From: Gemmatimonadaceae bacterium
GTDB taxonomy: Bacteria; Latescibacterota; UBA2968; UBA8231
DNA: 8,149 bases
Assembly: GCA_002726335.1 (NCBI GenBank)
Contig: PBSR01000151.1
Coordinates: 1-8,149, forward strand
Reading direction: 5' to 3'
In this document: one piece after another, positions 6,046 through 8,149 of the stretch
How the letters are laid out: the number at the start of each line of letters is the position of its first letter
Numbering within the stretch: the stretch's first letter is position 1
Made by a program: the position numbers and the translations under genes
The notes under the pieces: generated by a model
Databases searched by the model: none
What the model saw: the letters and a program-made list of their open reading frames with translations, nothing else
Told to the model about the DNA's origin: nothing

Positions 6046-8149
6046 ATGCTTGCTTTCCTGAAAGACCTGATCAATGCCGTCATCGGCCGCCTGAAGAAGG
6101 CCTTTGGCTCCCAGGCCGACCGTGAATTCAAAAAGGGCCTGCCCATCATCGAAGAGGTCAACCGCCACTGCGAGTCGCTGCAGGCGCTCTCCGATGCTGA
6201 GCTGTTTCAGCAGACGGAGCAGTTCCGCCAGCGCCTGCGCCAGCGCACAGCGGAACTGACCGCCGAGGTCACCGAAGTGGAGGCGTCGCTGCGGGGTGAC
6301 CTGGAGCCTGCCGATCGCGAGCGCCTCAACGATCGCCACCAGGCCGTGGAACAGGAAATCCTCGGGATCGAGGCCAGTTTTCTCGACGAGATCCAGCCCG
6401 AAGCTATCGCCGTCGTCAAAGATGCCTGCCGGCGCCTTGTGGGACGCGGCTGGGAGGTCGTGGGCACCGAGGAAGAGTGGTTCATGCAGCCATATGACGT
6501 GCAGCTCTATGGCGGCACCGTGTTGCACGCCGGCAGAATCGCGGAGATGGCCACCGGTGAGGGCAAGACTCTCGTGGCTGTGGCGCCGCTGTACCTCAAC
6601 GCTCTGACGGGGCGCGGCTGTCACCTGATTACGCACAACAACTATCTGGCCAAACGCGACGGTATGTGGATGGGTGGCATCTACAACTTCCTCGGGCTCT
6701 CCGTCGGCATCATCCAGGATGCCCGCCAGACCGGGGGCGCCGAGGCCTACATCCTGCCTGTGCCCGAATCCACGCCTGCCACCTTCGAGTGGCGTGCTGC
6801 CAACCGCCACGAGGCCTACCGCGCCGACATCGTCTATGCCACCAAGGACCAGGTGGGCTTCGACTACCTCTACGACAACATGGCCACCCGGCGGGAGCAC
6901 ATCTCGCAGCGGGAGTTCAACTTTGCCATCGTCGATGAAGCCGACTCCAACCTCATCGACGACGCCCGCACGCCACTGATCATCTCCGGCCCGGTTCCCG
7001 AGGCAACGAACCGCTATGCCGAGTTCAAGCCCCTGGTCGAAAAGCTGCTGCGGGCGCAGACGAACCTGGTGAACAAGCTTGTGGCGGGCGCCGAAAAGAA
7101 ACGGGAGAACGAGGAGGACGAGTACGAAGTCGGCGTCGATCTGTTGCGGGCCATACGCGGAGCCCCGAAGAACAAGCGCCTGATGAAGGTGCTGCAGGAG
7201 GAGGGCGTGAAGCGCCTCATCGGCAAGGTGGAAGCCGATTTCATGCGCGACAAGCGGATGGCTGAAATCGACGAGGAGCTGTTCTTCGTCATCGACGAAA
7301 AGGGCCACACCCTCGACCTGATGGACAAGGGCCGGGATATGCTGTCTCCCGACGAGCAGGCCGTGTTCATCCTGCCCGACGTGAGCGAAGCCATCGGCCT
7401 GGTGCGCAAGGACACGTCGCTGAGCGATGACGAGCGCCGTCAGCAGGAGGATGAAGCCTACCGCGACCATCAGCAGCGCACCGAAGCGGTACACAACATC
7501 AACCAGTTGATGAAGGCCTACACGCTGTTCGAGCGCGATGTGGCCTACATGGTGACAGAGGACAAGAAGGTCGTCATCGTCGACGAGTCCACCGGGCGGC
7601 CTCAACCGGGACGGCGGTTTGCCGACGGCCTGCACCAGGCCCTCGAGGCGAAAGAGGGTGTCAAGGTCGAAGCGGAGACGCAGACGGTGGCCACCATCAC
7701 GCTGCAGAACCTGTTCCGCATGTACCGGAAACTGGCGGGCATGACGGGAACGGCCGAAACCGAGGCGGCCGAGCTGTGGGAGATCTACAAGCTGGACGTC
7801 GTCGTCATTCCCACGCACCGGCCGATTCGCCGTCTCGACAACGAAGACCAGATCTACCGCACCAAGCGCGAGAAGTACAACGCCATCATCGAGGACATCA
7901 CCTGGCTGAACGAGCGTGGCCTGCCGGTGCTGGTGGGAACGATATCGGTGGAGATCTCAGAGCTGCTGTCCCGCATGTTGACGCGCAAGGGGATCAAGCA
8001 CCAGCTGCTCAATGCCCGCTATCACGAGAAGGAGGCCGAGGTCGTGGCCGACGCCGGTCAGCCGGGCCAGGTGACGATTGCCACGAACATGGCCGGTCGT
8101 GGCACGGACATCAAGCTGAACCCCGATGTCATCCACATCGAGCGGGATC
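6046..8149 (+). CDS. secA: Preprotein translocase ATPase SecA (3' truncated by window end)
   Basis: SecA is the cytosolic motor that drives unfolded preproteins through SecYEG using ATP. The frame is open from ATG 6046 to the window edge, giving 701 codons. Walker A is ATGEGKT at 169-175. Walker B is VDEADS at 296-301 followed by LIDDARTPLIISG. The helical segment AVHNINQLMKAYTLFERDV is at 481-499, VDESTGR at 512-518 and the second nucleotide-binding fold at 626-691, with LVGTISVE and TNMAGRGTDIKL. Relative to E. coli SecA there is an insert of about 45 residues, likely coiled coil (around 64-112), and a long charged insert in the cross-linking domain (around 335-400). Both match the long SecA of Bacteroidota relatives. 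Some motifs are unusual: HNNYLAKRD replaces VNDYLAxRD, and ATKDQVGFDYLYDNM replaces GTNNE-x-GFDYLRDNM. No Shine-Dalgarno sequence is seen. The scaffold-, wing- and C-terminal parts are missing from view. Confidence 0.96.
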   Translation, partial: MLAFLKDLINAVIGRLKKAFGSQADREFKKGLPIIEEVNRHCESLQALSDAELFQQTEQFRQRLRQRTAELTAEVTEVEASLRGDLEPADRERLNDRHQAVEQEILGIEASFLDEIQPEAIAVVKDACRRLVGRGWEVVGTEEEWFMQPYDVQLYGGTVLHAGRIAEMATGEGKTLVAVAPLYLNALTGRGCHLITHNNYLAKRDGMWMGGIYNFLGLSVGIIQDARQTGGAEAYILPVPESTPATFEWRAANRHEAYRADIVYATKDQVGFDYLYDNMATRREHISQREFNFAIVDEADSNLIDDARTPLIISGPVPEATNRYAEFKPLVEKLLRAQTNLVNKLVAGAEKKRENEEDEYEVGVDLLRAIRGAPKNKRLMKVLQEEGVKRLIGKVEADFMRDKRMAEIDEELFFVIDEKGHTLDLMDKGRDMLSPDEQAVFILPDVSEAIGLVRKDTSLSDDERRQQEDEAYRDHQQRTEAVHNINQLMKAYTLFERDVAYMVTEDKKVVIVDESTGRPQPGRRFADGLHQALEAKEGVKVEAETQTVATITLQNLFRMYRKLAGMTGTAETEAAELWEIYKLDVVVIPTHRPIRRLDNEDQIYRTKREKYNAIIEDITWLNERGLPVLVGTISVEISELLSRMLTRKGIKHQLLNARYHEKEAEVVADAGQPGQVTIATNMAGRGTDIKLNPDVIHIERD

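Noticed and set aside
3828..6161. Very long minus-strand open frame (777 codons) opposite ribBA, ribH, nusB and the phosphoesterase, plus another at 5737-7818 opposite secA
   Set aside because: The opposite strand carries well-conserved genes throughout. The antisense translations show no recognisable motifs, and long antisense frames are expected in GC-rich coding DNA.

Overview
This window comes from a GC-rich bacterium. It holds eight genes, all on the + strand and tightly packed. The first gene has lost its 5' end and the last runs off the right edge. Nothing mobile is visible: no insertion sequence, tRNA, rRNA or CRISPR array. The SecA is of the long type found in Bacteroidota and relatives, with a coiled-coil insert before Walker A and a long insert in the preprotein cross-linking domain. 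The first gene belongs to a propeller-like family that I associate from memory with Acidobacteriota, Gemmatimonadota and Krumholzibacteria-type lineages. A GC-rich member of the FCB-related phyla is therefore my best guess, but it is inference and not a species call.

Layout: (1) 2-1291, C-terminal part of an exported-type beta-sandwich/propeller protein of unknown function. (2) 1297-4785, a complete riboflavin cluster in the order ribD, ribE (riboflavin synthase, also called ribC), ribBA, ribH. (3) 4782-5255, nusB, whose start overlaps the ribH stop as ATGA. (4) 5277-6005, a calcineurin-like metallophosphoesterase. (5) 6046-8149, the N-terminal 701 codons of secA. Most junctions are overlaps or gaps of at most 21 nt, which suggests one transcript from ribD to nusB or further. 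No gene-free stretch longer than 40 nt exists.

How the genes work together: RibBA's GTP cyclohydrolase II half opens GTP. RibD deaminates and reduces the pyrimidine. RibH condenses the dephosphorylated product with 3,4-dihydroxy-2-butanone 4-phosphate (DHBP), and RibE dismutates lumazine to riboflavin. NusB is a common genomic partner of ribH. SecA and the phosphoesterase have no obvious pathway link.

This is mostly an ordinary housekeeping region and I do not see a new multi-gene system. Two points stand out. First, the DHBP synthase half of RibBA has lost several residues that are normally catalytic, so DHBP may be made elsewhere in the genome. Second, a perfect GC hairpin followed by six T's sits exactly at the annotated ribBA start, where it could act as an attenuator or indicate that the true start is a GTG 30 nt downstream. 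No FMN riboswitch is visible.
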